DNA of 24,520 nt. Source: Pseudomonadota bacterium (lineage in GTDB: Bacteria; SAR324; XYD2-FULL-50-16; JAHJRI01). A program made the position numbers and the translations under genes. Location: the NCBI GenBank assembly GCA_022360105.1, contig JAKSDL010000535.1, positions 1-24,520 of the forward strand. Direction: 5' to 3'. How positions within the stretch are numbered: the stretch's first letter is position 1; the number at the start of each line of letters is the position of its first letter. Below the pieces are notes generated by a model. That model worked only from the letters and a program-made list of their open reading frames with translations. It was not told the origin of the DNA and did not search any database. Of the stretch, positions 23,889-24,520 are shown in pieces.

Positions 23889-24520
23889 ATGAGATACCTG
23901 TTTCTTAGACTGTTGCCTAAAAACCTGGTAAGCAAGCTTTTCGGCAAGCTTGCAGACCTGCAACTTCCCTCGCCCTTATTGGTCTCGTTTATTCAGCTTT
24001 ACAGCAGATTTTATGCAGTGAATTTGAATGAGATCAAAGCACCTTCGTTAGAGAAATTTAAGACTTTCAACGATTTTTTCACCCGGCAGTTAAATCCGAA
24101 ATCCAGACCTATAGACAATGATCCGGATTCTGTGATCAGTCCGGTTGATGGCAGTGTGGCCGAGTTTGGAGACATTGCCAACGGTTTGATGATTCAAACC
24201 AAGGGAGTGTATTACTCACTAACAGATCTTGTGGGGCCAAAACACGCCAAGCTGTTTAAGGATGGGTTTTTCATTACCCTTTATTTAAGTCCTTCCGATT
24301 ATCATCGAATTCATGCTCCGATTTCAGGCAGAGTTACTGAATTTAGCTATTTTTCCGGAAACTTGTGGCCGGTTAACGATTTCGGAGTAAAACACATTGG
24401 CGGGCTTTTTTCGATTAATGAGAGAATTGTTACCGCCCTGGAAGGAAAAAGCAGTTCTGTTGGAATGGTTAAAGTCGGAGCCACGGTGGTTGGCAAAATA
24501 AAAGTGGAATACAGCGATCT
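23889..24520 (+). CDS. psd: Phosphatidylserine decarboxylase (3' end cut off)
   Basis: Psd decarboxylates phosphatidylserine to phosphatidylethanolamine at the cytoplasmic membrane. The visible 210 codons show KFKTFNDFFTRQLNPKSRPI, SPVDGSVAEFG with the catalytic Asp, GVYYSLTDLVG, YLSPSDYHRIHAPISG with the catalytic His, GNLWPVNDFG and FSINERIVTALEG, ending in KVGATVVGKIKVEY. The self-cleavage LGST-type motif, which makes the pyruvoyl cofactor, would come just beyond the right edge, so it cannot be checked. Spacing of the motifs indicates the large proenzyme form as in Escherichia coli. No clear ribosome site precedes the ATG. It lies 165 nt after ftsH on the same strand. Confidence 0.94.
   Translation, partial: MRYLFLRLLPKNLVSKLFGKLADLQLPSPLLVSFIQLYSRFYAVNLNEIKAPSLEKFKTFNDFFTRQLNPKSRPIDNDPDSVISPVDGSVAEFGDIANGLMIQTKGVYYSLTDLVGPKHAKLFKDGFFITLYLSPSDYHRIHAPISGRVTEFSYFSGNLWPVNDFGVKHIGGLFSINERIVTALEGKSSSVGMVKVGATVVGKIKVEYSD

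Overview
The window is a gene-dense bacterial chromosome segment of moderate GC. It is almost entirely core metabolism and translation, with no transposase, phage gene, CRISPR array, rRNA or tRNA that I could see. It probably comes from a Gram-negative-type lineage, because it carries a PrmA methyltransferase, class I fumarase, a SpoA-domain switch protein and secreted proteins. An intergenic cluster of palindromes (CCAGCGGTTTACACCGCTGG, ATCCCTTCGGGAT, GCTCCGCAGGAGC, GTTCCGTAGGAAC) resembles short repeats I associate with Fibrobacteres-Chlorobi-Bacteroidetes relatives such as Calditrichota, KSB1 or Ignavibacteria. That placement is inference and should be held loosely.

Layout. Positions 1-6813 are minus strand. 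In transcription order they hold a translation operon (L25, Pth, S6, S18, L9), a class I fumarase with a good intrinsic terminator, a small secreted cysteine-containing protein, FliN, and the start of RibD, which is cut by the left edge. Positions 6814-7620 are non-coding and hold the palindromic repeats. CoaBC (plus) then converges on a 64-residue unknown protein. A minus-strand block follows: a Yip1-like membrane protein, PrmA and the glycogen-debranching enzyme GlgX. PyrB (plus) is followed by about 0.9 kb without a convincing gene, which contains a 15-T tract and hairpins.

Positions 15274-18522 (plus) form the most unusual unit. It has four closely packed genes: an unrecognised 111-residue protein with a TTG start, a cyclic-nucleotide-binding domain fused to pentapeptide repeats, a secreted Gln-rich protein, and a RelA/SpoT-family protein. 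In the last, the (p)ppGpp hydrolase residues are intact but essentially every synthetase motif is lost. The spacings are 32 nt, 48 nt and a 14-nt overlap, so a shared transcript is likely.

The right end holds CysG (minus, convergent with the RelA/SpoT gene), then PurC, PyrE, FtsH and the 5' part of phosphatidylserine decarboxylase on the plus strand.

Functionally the window covers cofactor supply (riboflavin, CoA, siroheme), nucleotide synthesis (PyrB, PyrE, PurC), the TCA cycle (fumarase), glycogen breakdown, ribosome assembly and modification (L25, S6, S18, L9, Pth, PrmA), membrane quality control (FtsH) and phospholipid synthesis (Psd). The 15274-18522 cluster is the best candidate for an undescribed system: a second-messenger sensor next to an alarmone hydrolase with a degenerate synthetase.
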